Shown: positions 42,935 through 55,384, counted from the stretch's first letter. The stretch is 64,000 nt of DNA from Achatina immaculata (GCA_009760885.1 CM019692.1:46614930-46678929), one strand, 5' to 3'. Numbers and translations: made by a program. Notes: generated by a model from the sequence alone, not told the origin.

Positions 42935-44590
42935 GTATCTAAACTGTGAAGAGCCTATAAACGCATTACCATGCGAAGAAATACAGACTTGTGATCCTGA
43001 TATAGAGGAACAAGTCTTAGAAGAAGTCATCTACAGTATCATGCAAAACAAACCAACTGATTCAGATAGAATTTCTGCAGAACTGATTAAGGAAGGATAT
43101 CTAAATCTACATGAACAGATATGTGTACTAATACAACAAATATAGAGAGAATAAAAACGCCCTAGTGAATTAAGAGAATCATTACTGATTATAATATTAA
43201 GAAGAAAAGGCGATAAGAGTCTGTGAGAAAACTACAGAGGAATATCATTACTACAAACAAGCTACAAAATACTATCTATTATACTTTTAAATAGATTAAA
43301 ACCACACAGTGAGAACATACTGGGAGACTATCAAGCAGGTTTTAGGAAGAATAGATCAATCGTAGACCAAATATTTTATTTACGTCAAAGAGCAGAAACG
43401 TACTGAGAATATGGAAGAGAAGTACATAATATCTTCACTGACTTCAAGAAAGCTTATGACAGCATAGATAGGAGCAGCTTATGTAAAATTATGAAAGAAT
43501 TTGAGATACCTAATAAACTAATCAATTTGATCAGAATATGCATGGACGATGCACAAAATATAATAATATATAAAGGAAGAAAGTCAGAACCCTTCTATAT
43601 AAGAACTTGCTTAAAACAAGATGACACATTATTTCAATTACTATTCAACCTAGTATTAGAGAAGGTAATAAGAAAAGTGAAAGAAGAAAGCAGTACAGAA
43701 GAACAAGCTAAAATATTAAGATACGCTGATGACATCGACCTAGTAGGGTAAACTATGCAAGAAGTCATCAATACCTGCATACACCTGAGAGATGTGGCAC
43801 TAAAAGTTGGCTTGGCCATTAACCAGGATAAGACAGAGTATATGAAGATATCAAGAGACCAGAGGCAAAATGTTCCAGATTATATGAATGTTGGAGATCT
43901 GATCATTAGGAAAGCAGAAACATACAAGTCCCTGGGCACAACCTTTAACAGAGGCAACATAGTAAATGAGGAAATTGAAAGCAGAGTAAAGGTAGGGAAT
44001 AAAATATACTTCGCCTTACAACACCTGTTAAAATTCAAAACCCTTTCCCAAAACACCAAAATAACAATCTACAAAACTGTAATAAGATCAGCCATCATAT
44101 ATGGATCAGAAACGTGGAGTACAGCAAGGAGAGATGAACAACAAGTGCAGATCTTTGAAAATAAGATTATAAGAAGAATATCTGATCCCATAAAGGATGC
44201 CAACAGTGGAGAATGGAGAGCTAGAAAGAAAACTGAACTGAACAGCTTATTTAAATCCCAACAAATTATAAATGTCTTGAAACTGAACAGACCGCGCTGG
44301 TTGGGCCATGTAGAAAGAATGGAAGAGAACAGACAAATGAAAATTATGTATGTACAAGAGATAACAGAAACAAGACCAAGGGGTAGACCAAGACAGAAAT
44401 GGACAGACAACAGAAAAGAAGATATACAAGAAATTGGTGTCACCAACTGCAGAGAGAAGATTAGGAACAGAAAGGAATGGAGGCGAACTTTATCTGTAGC
44501 AATGAGCCTAAATGGTTCGGAAAGGAAAATGGTTCTTCTTCTTCCTCTTCTTCAGCTTTCAGAAGAAGAAGAAGAAGAAGATATCTATTG
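42935..44590 (+). mobile_element. Family F LINE, RT to 3' end
   Basis: Blocks in order: RISAELIKEGYLNLHEQ, NYRGISLLQTSYKILSIILL, GDYQAGFRKNRSIVDQIF, IFTDFKKAYDSIDRSSL, ILRYADDIDLVG (catalytic YADD near 43720). Then a 278-codon open frame 43755-44591 with INQDKTEYMKISRD, IIYGSETWSTARRDEQQ, RPRWLGHVERMEENRQ and RPRGRPRQKW. Tail ctttcagaagaagaagaag. About five stops upstream; the downstream half is intact. Confidence 0.9.
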
Positions 44591-44867
44591 AAGCATTCAT
44601 TTAAACATTGATCAAAGCCCATACTCATGATTATTTACAACAAATTCTCACAAAAAGAAACAGAAAAAATAAGAAGTCCTCTTTTTACGACAATTCGTTT
44701 TTCCAGTCATCAATTCTTTGATATATTAAGACTTCTTATTGTAAATTTATAATAAAAAATATGTACTTTTATTTCAAAATTTGTTTACAACTTATAGGAT
44801 AATTCTAATCTTCTTTTATGTATCGAAACATGCCTAACTATTGATAGTAGAGCACTCTTTACTCAGT

Positions 44868-45145
44868 CAGTCATTTGCATGTCCCTTGCGGAACTTTGCC
44901 TCCCTAACAGCTCTCCTTTAGGTCTCTCGGTTGTAAGCAAGATGCCCTGCTGCAGATGCATCCATTTGCAGATTATCAATGATGTCTTGCAGCCTTCTTC
45001 GCCTTGGTCTTCCTCTCTTTTTCCCATTATGCACCCTTCCAAGACGATCTTCTCTAGATTATCATGACGTTTAATGTGTCCAAAATATTTAAGTTTTCTC
45101 TGTTTAATCCTCTTTACTAGCCAGCCTTCTTCAATATTAAGTTCT
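44868..45145 (-). mobile_element. Family A LINE, 3' end
   Basis: cagtcagtcatttgcatgtccc at the tail side, then the GHIKRHDNLEKI, MGKREEDQ and AGILLTTERP frames in reverse. Cut at ELNIEEGW near 45145. Confidence 0.85.
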
Positions 45146-45334
45146 TTACTCACCGCTATGAATTTAGCCTTACAGCCATTTCGCTTTCCGACGCACCCGT
45201 CGGAATGGAATCCCGTGGGCAAGACGGACTTTTAGCATAGTATGAGTCCATTCAATGTTACTGAAGCAAATCTCTGGCATAATATCAACAGTAACAATCG
45301 TTGGAATAAGTTTAGCATAATTACGAGTAGTATA

Positions 45335-45516
45335 TACCAGCTGTAGAAATGGGTACCCGACTTCTTCTGGAGCTGGGGAAGGAAAGGCGGCCAGGCGTGA
45401 TACTGACCATATCACCCTCTAGTGTGCTGACAGGTTAAGGAAAATATGGGCACTAACACCATATCCCTATGTGCCTCTAAGGCATGACAGGATTACCTTT
45501 ACCTTATATAGGTTCT
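45335..45516 (+). mobile_element. SINE 3' body
   Basis: gctgtagaaatgggtacccg, ggccaggcgtgatactgacc, aggaaaatatgggcactaac and a ttacctttacctta tail. No tRNA head. Confidence 0.7.
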
Positions 45517-45599
45517 CACTTTCAGTAGACAGAAGCATCAAAAAGTGAGAGAAAGTGTTTGAAAGCATTTAGGAGGAGTAAGCGAAGTTAAATGTTAAC

Positions 45600-46045
45600 A
45601 TAAATATGTATTCATTGTTAAAGTTTGAAAACATGGTATTCATTGCTGAATCTTTGAAAGTTCGGTATTCATTCACTCTTGTGTTTGCGTGTTTGAAAGC
45701 TTAGTTCTCACTGTTGAATCTCTGAAAGTGTTGTGTTTTGTGGTTTGTTTTTTTTTGTGTTTGGTTTTTGTTGAACTTTTGAAAGATAAGCATTCGTTGT
45801 TGAAACTAAGAAAGCTTAGTGTTCGAAACTGAATCTTTGAAAGCTTAGTGTTCATTGTTGATACTATGAAAGCTTAGTGTTCGATATTGAATCTTTGAAA
45901 GCTTGACGTTCACTTTTTTTTTTGCATCTTTGGTATTCACTGCTGAATCTTTGAAAGCTTGATATTCACTCTTTGAAAGCTTAGTATTCACTGTTGAATC
46001 TTTGGTGTTCACTTTTCAGTCTTCGAAGCTTGGTATTCATTGCTG
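45600..46045 (+). repeat. Minisatellite, about 30-bp unit
   Basis: Unit gaatctttgaaagcttagtg + ttcattgtt repeats about a dozen times with frequent variants and a T-run (45747-45758, 45915-45924). Confidence 0.85.
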
Positions 46046-46049
46046 AATC

Positions 46050-46480
46050 CTCATTATGCAACCTTGCTATCTTAATGTCACACTCATTTTCTTTTCATTT
46101 TTCGTCCTTCCGTCCTCTTATTTTTTTCCCTCTATCATTATACCATTTTCCCGTCTCTCTTAAATCTTCCGTTATGCTTTAATCACTAACTCATTTCTTC
46201 TGCCCTTTCTCTTCTATCTCCTTTTGTCGCTTTTCCTCTCTTCTTCCTTATCTTTTCCTACGTCGCCATATATTTCCTATCATTTCTTTTCCTGTTTTAC
46301 ATATGGAGCTGCCTCCTCTCTTTTTTTTTCTCTCACTCCCTCTTTCACTATTTCACACGCCTCTCTCTCTCTCTCTCTCTGACATGTCTATCTCTCCGTT
46401 CTCTCCTGTTTTCATCTTCCCTTTTCTCATTCTCTCTCTCTCTCTTAACAACAGCAATAATAATAATAATAATAATAATG
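46050..46480 (+). repeat. Pyrimidine-rich tract and AAT microsatellite
   Basis: C/T-rich 46050-46440 with (TC)n at 46363-46381 and 46432-46446, then (AAT)n to about 46480. No gene. Confidence 0.6.
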
Positions 46481-46786
46481 ATGAAGAAACTTAAATTTTA
46501 ACCCAAAACGTTAATCAGTAGGCTAAGCCTATAGCTTTATTTAGAAATGTTGCGATAAGGCCTACGTTACATTTCTCTTTAGAGTGAATTTTCTTTTTAG
46601 TGAAAATCAAATGAAATGTGTGTATGTGTGTGAGAGGGTGTGTTTGTGTTATAACCCAGCTATAAAAACAGCCCTCAGCGAGGCCTCAGAGGGGAGTTTT
46701 GTGAGGTGGTACAAAGATTCTCTCCTCCGGGTTTTGCGTCTGAAGTCCTAAGGTCAGTCTTTAATTGGTCCTCCAGACTTTTCTTC

Positions 46787-48415
46787 GCCATCTGGTCACC
46801 TTGGTTCCCCCTCCCTCCCTTCACTATCTGGCCAACTTGGTTCCCCCTCCCTCCCTTCGCCATCTGGCCACCTTGGTTCCCCCTCCCTCTGCCATCTGGT
46901 CACCTTGGTTCCCTTCCATCCCTTTGTCATCTGGCCACCTTGGTTCCCCTTCATTCCTTTTGCCATCTTGTCACCTTGGTTCCCCTTCCCTCCGTTTGTC
47001 ATCTGGCCACACTGGTTCCCCTTCCCTCCTTTTGCCATATGGTTAGCTTGGTTCCCCCTCCCTCCCTTCACTATCTGGCCACCTTGATTCCTTCTCCCTC
47101 CTTTCACTATCTGGCCACCTTGGTTCCCCTTCCCTCCCTTCGCCATCTGGTCACCTTGGTTCTTCTCCCTCCCTTTGCCATCTGGCCACCTTGGTTCCTC
47201 CTCCCTCCCTTCACTATCTGGCCACCTTGGTTCCCCTTCCCTCCCTTTGCCATCTGGTCACTTAGGTTCCTCCTCCCTTCCTTCACTATCTGACCACTTT
47301 GGTTCTCCCTCCCTCCCTTCGCCATCTGGCCACCTTGGTTCCCCCCTCCCTTCACTATTTGGCCACTTTGGTTCCCCCCTCCCTTTGCCATCTGGCACTT
47401 TGGTTCCTCCTCCCTCCCTTCGCCATCTGGTCACCTTGGTTATTCTCCCTCCCTTTGCCATCTGGCACTTTGGTTCCTCCTCCCTCCCTTCGCCATCTGG
47501 TCACCTTGGTTATTCTCCCTCCCTTTGCCATCTGGCCACATTGGTTCCCCCTCCTTCCCTTCACTATCTGGCCACTTTGGTTCCCCTCCCTCTCTTCGCC
47601 ATCTGGCCACCTTGATTCCCCTCCCTCCATTCACTGTCTGGCCACCTTGGTTCCCCCTCCCTCCACTATCTGGTCAACATGGTTCCCCCTCCCTCCCTTC
47701 GCCATCTGGCCACCTTGGTTCCCCTTCCCTCCCTTCACTATCTGGCCATCTTGGTTCCCTTCCCTCCCTTCACTATCTGGCATCTTGGTTCCCACTCCCT
47801 CCTTTTGCCATCTGGCCACATTGGTTCCCCCTCCCTCCCTTCACTACCTGGTCAACTTGGTTCCTACTCCCTCCCTTTGCCATCTGGCCACCTTGGTTCC
47901 CCTCCCTCCCTTCACTACCTGGCCAACTTGGTTCCCACTCCCTCCATTCGCCATCTGGCCACCTTGGTTCCCCCTCCCTCCCTTCACTATCTGGCCACCT
48001 TGGTTCCCCTACCCCCCTTCACTATCTGGTCACCTTGGTTCCCCCTCCCTTTGCCATCTGGCCACCTTGGTTCCCTCTCCCTTCCATCACTATCTGGCCA
48101 CCTTGGTACCCCTTCTTTCATTTTGCCATCTTGTCACCTTGGTTCCCCTCCCTCCCTTTGTCATCTGGCCACCTTGGTTCCCCTTCATTCCTTTTGCCAT
48201 CTGGTCACCTTGGTTTCTCTTCGCTCACTTCACTATCTGGCCACCTTGGTACCACTTCCTCCCTTCACTATCTGGCACCTTGGTTCCCACTCCCTCCGTT
48301 CGCCATATGGCTACCTTGGTTCCCCCTCCCTCCCTTCACTATCTGGCCACCTTGGTTCCCCCTACCTCTCTTCACTATCTGGTCACCTTGGTCCCCCCCA
48401 GTTCCCCTTTTCACC
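46787..48415 (+). repeat. Minisatellite, 36-39 bp unit, about 43 copies
   Basis: Unit gccatctggccaccttggtt + ccccctccctcccttc, alternating gccatctgg and actatctgg variants. Because most units are multiples of 3, all six frames stay open for hundreds of codons; these are not genes. Confidence 0.97.
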
Positions 48416-48454
48416 CATCTGAACCTGGGACAATGCACTGGCTGCACCACCTTC

Positions 48455-48842
48455 TTACTGGATCTGGGTCTTGCTTCTTATTGGATCTGGGTCCTGCTTC
48501 TTATTGGATCTGGTTCCTGCCTCTTATTGGATCTGGGTGCTGGTTCTTATTGGATCTGGGTCCTGCCTCTTACTGGATCTGGGTCCTGCCTCTTATTGGA
48601 TCTGGGTCCTGCTTCTTACTGGATCTGGGTCCTGCTTCTTACTGGATCTGAGTCCTGCTTCTTAATGGATCTGGGGCCTGCCTCTTATTGGATCTGGGTC
48701 CTGCTTCTTACTGGATCTGGGTCCTGCTTCTTATTGGATCTGGGTCCTGCCTCTTACTGGATCTGGGTCCTGCTTCTTACTGGATCTGGGTCCTGCTTCT
48801 TACTGGATCTGGGTCCTGCTTCTTATTGGATCTGGGTCCTGA
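48455..48842 (+). repeat. Minisatellite, 23-bp unit, about 17 copies
   Basis: Unit ttcttactggatctgggtcc + tgc with exact 23-bp spacing (for example 48601, 48624, 48647). Separated from the 36-bp array by only about 40 bp of unique sequence. Confidence 0.97.
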
Positions 48843-48924
48843 CATCTACTACTGACCTGTAACTGAAAACTGATAGAATGTGCTTGAACTGTGAGGAGCA
48901 GTAGAGTGCAGTGCACGCTGGTCT

Positions 48925-49290
48925 CATTACACTCTTCTTCCTCTTCCCTGGAACTACGAGCTGGTATTCCTTGCTGTCGATGCTATGAAGATGTTGATCT
49001 GGCACGGCATCATATCGGACTGGGGAGCAAGGGGGTGGGGGGGGGGTGACGGCGGTTATTTCTATGTATTTATCTTTTTTTTCCAATGTATAAGTGAAGC
49101 TAAAAAAGCAGGGAGTGCGCAATACTTCTTTAGCAGACTCCACCACCATGGGGACTATGGCGACCCCTGCCCCGTTAGCCAGGTAGGGCCTATTATTGGG
49201 GAGGGGGGAAGGAGGTACCAAGGGAGAGGGCGGGATAGAGTCTTGATCGGATATGGTTCACCTGCCCTGATGGTAGCATGCCAGCTCCTT
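48925..49290 (+). repeat. Family E dispersed repeat
   Basis: cttcttcctcttccctggaa, tgctgtcgatgctatgaaga, cagactccaccaccatgggg and cgttagccaggtaggg. Contains G9 and T-runs. Confidence 0.75.
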
Positions 49291-49299
49291 AGTGTCATC

Positions 49300-51180
49300 G
49301 CCGATTGTCACATCGAACATCGTCTTCTTCCGCTCCCCCACCTCCCCCCCCCCCCCACACACACCGATAAATATACAAAAAGAACGCAGTCATTTAAGAA
49401 ACTTTTGAAGCACTTTAAAATAAAACTCTGGATTATGGGCCCCCCCCCCTTTTTTTTTTTTGTTCTTCTCAGTGGGGCCCTCCTCATTACAAATCTTATC
49501 TTTTGTGGAAGAACCCCACTAAGGCAGAAGCTTCGAGATTTTATCCCACTTGTGCCGCGTTGCGTGCATACACATATGAAAGTTGCAATATACATCAAAA
49601 TTCGAATATGAGCCAGTTTTTCCCTGGTACCAACAAAAGCATTTATAGAAGAGCAACTGAAGGATACTGGAAGGGAACAGTATGGAGGGGTGGGGGGAGG
49701 GGACGAGAACCACTACTGGCATTTAATCAAAGAACACACTTTTTTTTTCTTCTCTTCCCCTGGTGGTGTTCTATCACAAGTGTCTTCCAGTCGTTTACCC
49801 TCGACGCTGCGGGCCAAACAATTTTCTTCCGAAAATATTTCACTTTAAAAGCGACGAAGGTTGCTTGTGTCTCTTAGTAAATCTTTGATCTTTGAATCCC
49901 GCCCGGTCTACCTTTGTCTTGTCTTGTGATAAACCACCTGCGCTCTGGAATTAAAACGTAATTTTTCTCCTCCTCCTTCTTTTTCTTCTTCTCTTCCTCC
50001 ACTTCCACTGTTCAAATCCTTTTCTCCTGTCGAATACTCTTCATCCTCGGGGAGCATTTTGTTGCTTTGCTAAAGGGATGCTTTTTTTTTTTTTTTGCAA
50101 AAGTAAGTCAGCGGTCTTTAATATTCTTGTGTTCTTTGATAAATTTCTTAGACGCGCGCAATCTTCAATAGTTATTGTGTCTTTGTACGAGGCGCTTGAT
50201 TCTGTTTCCTCACTTCAAATGGTTTATCCTGTCTGATCAAGTGCTTTATGTTCTTTTTCGCTGAATGTCGCTTTGAAGTGTTTTAAGTCGTATCCGTGTC
50301 AAGTGCTTTTTGTGTGCCTCTGTGTGTGTGTGTTATTTTAAGCTTTGGCTGTTCTGTTTGAAAATTTTTGTAATCATTACTATGCTGTTTGTTTGTTTGT
50401 TCTTTAAAACCATGTATTTTCATGCCTAGTCGTCTTTTTTTTTTCCCCATCTCCCAAGTCTTAAATTTTCTGCTCGTTAATCTTGAAGTTTATTTCGTTT
50501 CTTCATTTTACTTCCAGTATTTATTTTAATTTTATAATTGCCTTAGTTTTGCTCTTTTCGGTGTATGTTCCTGTTTATTATTTTATAGTTTCTACGAGCA
50601 CACAGAATAATCTTTCTTCGTAAGTAGCTCCATTTTTTAAAAATTATACTTTTTTTTTTTCTTCCGTCTTTCCAACGAATCCCTCTCCTTCCATCCCAAA
50701 ACATATAAATAAATTCCAGTTTGGAAAAAAGAGATAGCGAAGAATGAGCTGAAAACATACATTTATTACCTACAGACGGCTAAGCATAAATAGAAACAAG
50801 ATAGCTGAAATAATGCACACAATTTTTTTTAAAAAATCTTGTACGCCTCTCTCATAAGTTTTCTTCTTCTTCTCTTCGCTTTCAAAGTTTATTTTCTGAG
50901 TCCTTTCACTCTCGTGAGATCACAGAAAGTATGTCTACCTGTCACTCATTTTTCGTTTTTTTACCTCCTCATTTGCTTGTTTAATGAGTGGCATAAAAGG
51001 ATCTTACTGAAAAATTATATTCTTCTTGTTTCTCCCTTGAGTACTTCGCAGTTAAGATAACCATTCTTTTTGTACTTCTTCTTGCCACTCTCTTGCTTGT
51101 TTCATAAAAAAAAAAAAAAGTGGAGATTTGTTTTCTCATACATGTACACAAACGGAGGTACAGCATGTTCTCTCTTCCTA
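49300..51180. other. Unassigned low-complexity-rich stretch
   Basis: Homopolymer and TTC/TG tracts (49346-49359 C, 49441-49461 C/T, 50082-50096 T). No exon, RNA gene or repeat family recognised. Confidence 0.35.
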
Positions 51181-51189
51181 TTCTCTCTC

Positions 51190-52102
51190 TCTCTCTCTCT
51201 CCCCTTTCCTCTCCTCCTTTCCGCCAATCTCTGTCTTGCTGTCTGTCTCAAAACTAACTGTCTATCATAGCCGTTGAACCGCTTTGAACTGTCGGAAAGA
51301 TCAAAGGCACCTTTCAGAAACCTAAAACCACTTTGCTGCCTCGCGCAGTTAAAAAGGGGGGGGGGCGCCCTCTGCCGGTGGTTAATAATACAGGGGGAAA
51401 AAAAAGCTGTAGGATGTTTGATTCTTAGAATCCCTCTCTCTCTTTCTCTTCCTCTCGCCCCTCTCTCTCTTTCTCTCTTTCTCTTCCTTTCACCTCTCTT
51501 TCTCTCCCCTCTCCCTTTTTCCCTCTTTCTCTCCCCTCTCTCGCTTTCTCTTCCTCTCACCTCTCTTTCTCTCCCCTCTCCCTCTTTCTCCCCTCTCTCT
51601 CTTCTCTCCCCTCTCTCTTTCTCTTCCTCTCACCTCTCTTCTCTCCCCTCTCTCTTTCTCTCTCTTCTCTCCTTTCTCTCCCCTCTCTCTTTCTCTTCCT
51701 CTCCCCTCTCTTTCTCTTCCTTCTCTCTCCTCTTTCTCTTCCTCTCCCCTCTCTTCTCTCCCCTCTATCTCTTTCTCTTCCTCTCCCCTCTCCCTCTCTT
51801 TCTCTGTCCCCTCTCTCTTCTCTCCCTCTCTTTCTCTCCCCTCTCTCTTTCTCTTCCCTCTCTCTCCCCTCTCTCTCTTTCTCTCCCCCTTCTCTTTCGA
51901 GTGTGTGGGAAGAATGAAAGATGGAGTGATGAAGGGCAGAATGTAAGACTGGCCTGCGTGCCCAATTCTTTACCCTTTAAAAATAAAGATTATTCATTCA
52001 TTCTCTTCCCCCTCTCTCTCTCTCTCTTTCTCTCTTCTCTCCTTCTTTCTCTCCTCTCTCTCTCTCTCTCTCTGTGTCTCTTTCTCTCTCTTTTCGCTTT
52101 CA
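51190..52102 (+). repeat. Long (CT)n-rich polypyrimidine array
   Basis: (TC)n at 51184-51202, an almost pure C/T tract at 51431-51895 built of ctctctttctcttcccct variants, and (TC)n again at 52010-52080. Open frames here are compositional. Confidence 0.95.
51896..52007 (+). mobile_element. Short insertion within the CT array
   Basis: About 110 bp of ordinary sequence (gagtgtgtgggaagaatgaa ... aaaaataaagattattcatt) splits the polypyrimidine tract and ends in an A-rich stretch plus (CATT)n, like a retroposed 3' end. Confidence 0.45.
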
Positions 52103-52659
52103 ACTTCTTTCCCATTTTATTTCTGACATCATTTTGTTAGCCACAAACTGCGCAACATAGTGCGACCCACCAGACGAGATGAATACAGGGCGAGCAAGTG
52201 ACATTTTATTTAATTTTTTTTAAACATCGATTAAGCTCTTTTTTTAAAGTTTAGCTGCAACGAGACAACGACGACGACGATGATGATAAAATATAATTAT
52301 TTCCGAATTAGTCATAGAAAACTCCTTGCAAAATGAAGCTCATCGAAGTTCATAGTGCCAAACCTTCTATTTAGATGAAAAGCGTCATTATCAGAATAGA
52401 AACATGATGATTATGATTATCATCGTCATCATCACCATTCATATACCTCCCTCCCCTTCCTTCGTATCTAATGAGCTTATGGTTTTTTTTTCTATGATAT
52501 CAGAAAGTTCCAGGATTGTACTTGCTGTGACTGTACCGTTCAACAAATACACGCAGGATACTGAAGGTCGTTACTCTCAAGCCTGCTGGGTCAGTCTGCT
52601 GCTTGCCATCATACTGTCTACACATATTCAGTCTGTATATGAAGTTTAGTAACCTTGTG

Positions 52660-53470
52660 TTAGGACACTGTGTTTTGTTACAATGGCTGGCAAATTCGAG
52701 CAGCGTGAGCCTGCATCAAACTATGCGTGCAGCTCACCAGTCTGCTACCGATATCCTCGGAATACTTCTCCAAGCTTTTAGCGAGCTTTCTTTAGGTCGA
52801 ATACAGGTTTTGGAGTGGCATGCGCGTTTGAAGTACGGTCGAGTGTCTGTTCAAGAAGACAAGAGCTATCGATCACCAGCAAAACGCCACAAAATGTAAG
52901 AGGGTGTGGGGGGGGGGGGGGGGGGGGGATTCGTGACCTCATGCATGATGAACGTCGCTGAACAATCTTTCAGCTCTCTCACATGACTGGAAGCAGTTAT
53001 AAAGTTTGCCAGGAGATCTTCACGGGGAAAAAGGTGAACATGCATCAATTTGCTGCAAAACTTCTTCCGCGGCTCTTGACTCTTGGTCATCAAGAAACAG
53101 CGACGTCTCGATGCGTGTCTTGAGTTCCGTGAGATGGCAACAACGACACAACTCTTATCTCCAGGATCATCACTAGCGATGAAATTTGAGTTGACATCGC
53201 CCCCGAGTGACTTCGTCTTGCTCCCAAAAAAAAAAAAAAAATATGAAACTGAAGATGAAAGGGCGCCTCTTCTACATCGTAGATGAAATCCAAACGAAAT
53301 CGCGGGCGGTACTGGACAGCCTTCATGGAAAGGACGACCATGAGATGTGGAAGAGGCGCGTGGATTACTATGCATATCCCTAAGGGGGAATATTTCGAAG
53401 GGGATGGCAACATCATCTAAATACCATAACCCTGCTTTTCTTTTTCTTTTTAAGGACCAGCCTGCAGGTT
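52660..53470 (+). pseudogene. Dead mariner-family transposase
   Basis: Starts MAGKFEQRE (52683), shifts frame to SATDILGILLQAFSELSLGR then QVLEWHARLKYGRVSVQED (HTH region). After a 21-G run (52908-52928) it resumes as NMHQFAAKLLPRLLT (frame shifts) and RIITSDEI (53167-53184, the ITGDE first catalytic Asp). The rest is rearranged. Resembles SETMAR-type mariner transposases. Confidence 0.85.
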
Positions 53471-53529
53471 TTCCCACAACAGCAGGTAAACACTGTTTCA
53501 GATTCTCCGCCAGTTATAATTTGAAAACA

Positions 53530-53775
53530 GATTTCTCGTGGCCAAGAATTTATGAACTACGAGGTTATGCACAGGTAAATTTACTGGGATTAAAATGCTG
53601 GCAACGAGAAATTTATGAAGTGTGACATTTTATGTAAAGTTATCGATAAACTGCTGGCAACCAGAAATTTATGAACTAACGGTTCACATAATCGTGTAGG
53701 GTTTCAAGTGCTGGCGATCAGAAGTTTATGAACTGTAAGAGTTCATTTTAACTTGTTAGTAAAGTCCTGAAAATA
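53530..53775 (+). repeat. Tandem repeat, about 57-bp unit x4
   Basis: gctggcaaccagaaatttat + gaact recurs at 53539, 53597, 53653 and 53710 with divergence. Confidence 0.8.
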
Positions 53776-53799
53776 ACAAAATATGAAATGACAGTTTAT

Positions 53800-54365
53800 A
53801 TTGTTGGTATTTGCTATCTCCCTTTGTGTTGTAAATGTTGGCGGTGTTCAATCTCCCTGTGTTTGGTTATTATTGGTGTTCTGTCTTCCTGTGTGTTGTT
53901 ATTGTTGGTGTTGTTTTCTCTTCCTCAGTATTGTTGGTGTTGTTATGTCTCCTTCTGTGTTGTTATTGTTGGCGGTGTTCTATGTTCCTTTCTGTTGTTA
54001 TTGTTTGCAGTAGTCTCTCTCCCTTTGTGTTGTTATTGTTGGTGTTGTTTTCTCTTCCTGAGTATTGTTTGTGTTGTTATGTCTCCCTCTGTGTTGTTAT
54101 TGTTGGCGGTGTTATATCTTCCTTTCTGTTGTTATTGTTTGCAGTAGTCTCTCTTCCTTTGTGTTGTTATTGTTGGCGGTGTTGTCTCCCTATGTTTGGT
54201 TATTAATGGTGTTGTTCTGTCCCTCTGTGTGTTGTTATTGTTGGTGTTGTTCTGTCTTTCTGTGTTGTTATTGTTGTTGGTGTTATATGTCCCTGTGTGT
54301 TGTTATTGTTGTTGTTATTCCATCACCCTGTGTTTTGTTATTGTTGGTGGTGTTCTACCTCCTTA
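53800..54365 (+). repeat. Minisatellite, about 34-bp unit with 135-bp higher-order period
   Basis: Unit tgtgttgttattgttggtgt + tgt(c/t)tc.. repeated about 16 times. gcagtagtctctc recurs at 54007 and 54142, showing the 135-bp super-repeat. Confidence 0.9.
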
Positions 54366-54429
54366 TAAGTGAGAACAGGTTGTTCTTTGCAGCCAAAGCG
54401 ATGAATTATATATAAACTTAAGGTAGATA

Positions 54430-54630
54430 GGGGTGTGCAGTTCAGTTACAAAACCACAAAGGACTCGAGGAGACTGAGCAGAAAACAGAAATAGCAGAGA
54501 ATAAGAAAGTAATAACGTATAAATGAAGAACATACAAACATCCACTATTTCGGCGTGAGCCGTTTCCAAGGATTACATACAAGGACAACACAACACATTA
54601 AAAAACAACAACAACAACAACAACAACAGC
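54430..54630 (-). repeat. Family G repeat and CAA microsatellite
   Basis: atttcggcgtgagccgttt and ataaatgaagaacatac are the reverse of the 2150-2290 copy. (CAA)n at 54605-54628. Confidence 0.6.
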
Positions 54631-54882
54631 TTTTTGGTCTACTCCTGCTTTGAAAGACGAGCGAAGTGTGTAGCCCACAATCAAAAAGACAAATTTATTT
54701 TTAAACATATACTTCGGCCAGTGGTCTGTCTCATTGTACTTTCACCAAAAAAATCTCATTTATTATCACACTTGTCTCCCCTCCTTCCCAGCTTCTTCAC
54801 GAACCCCCTCACCTGATTATTCTGCTCGCATAAAAACACCTTGATAGATTTAATTAGATCTCTTTCCCCCCCCCCCCCCCAG

Positions 54883-55024
54883 TACTGTCCTTCGTGGAGT
54901 AGCGTGCCTTGTCATTCGATACATGGCTGTCAACTTCTCGATGGAGGAGGTCGCCTTTGATGTCTACTGCACGTGGCTGGAATGTGTGCCCTGCCTTTCA
55001 CAGTTGGGAATTCCATACTGTTAA
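54883..55024 (+). CDS. Candidate terminal exon, unrecognised
   Basis: A long pyrimidine tract and AG (54881-54882) precede 46 open codons, TVLRGVACLVIRYMAVNFSM + EEVAFDVYCTWLECVPCLSQ LGIPYC, to TAA. AATAAA occurs at 55028-55033, only 4 nt past the stop. Hydrophobic and Cys-rich; no family recognised, no upstream exon found. May be chance. Confidence 0.25.
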
Positions 55025-55384
55025 GAAAATAAACTGATTGGTAACAAAATATCTTGAAGATAGTTTTTGATGGAAGCGATAATTTGGAAGAAAAAAAAAC
55101 CCCCTTTCGGCAAAATCATTATTGTAAGTCAGGGGTTCTGTAACTTCTTCCATGTTCAATGTCCTACAAAGTGAAAGTGTGCTAAAAACTTATAAACACT
55201 TTAAACAAACTGTTAAATAGGTAAATATGTATGGCTATAGCATTTTGCTATATTTTATTATATAAAACTAAGGTGCCAAGGTGAATCATTCTAGACATGG
55301 ATTACATTAACAACATTTCTGGAATCCAGGGACCTCCAGATTTCACATTTCACACCCTCTCCTTTTTTTTCACCTACATCTACT

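Noticed and set aside
45143..45222. Minus-strand CpG-containing segment ending in a GTGAGT donor, possible 5' exon of the EF-hand gene
   Set aside because: It abuts the truncated end of a family A LINE and has no independent support; may be chance.
46706..48862. Overlapping proline/leucine-rich reading frames of 200-450 codons on both strands
   Set aside because: They are the 36-39 bp and 23-bp minisatellites read in several frames; no domain, no conserved frame, no splice signals.
51274..52140. 288-codon Ser/Leu-rich reading frame
   Set aside because: It is the CT array; open only because CT-rich DNA lacks stop codons.
53788..54415. Val/Cys-rich hydrophobic frames resembling membrane proteins
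   Set aside because: Produced by the TTGTTGTTATTGTTGG minisatellite in three frames.
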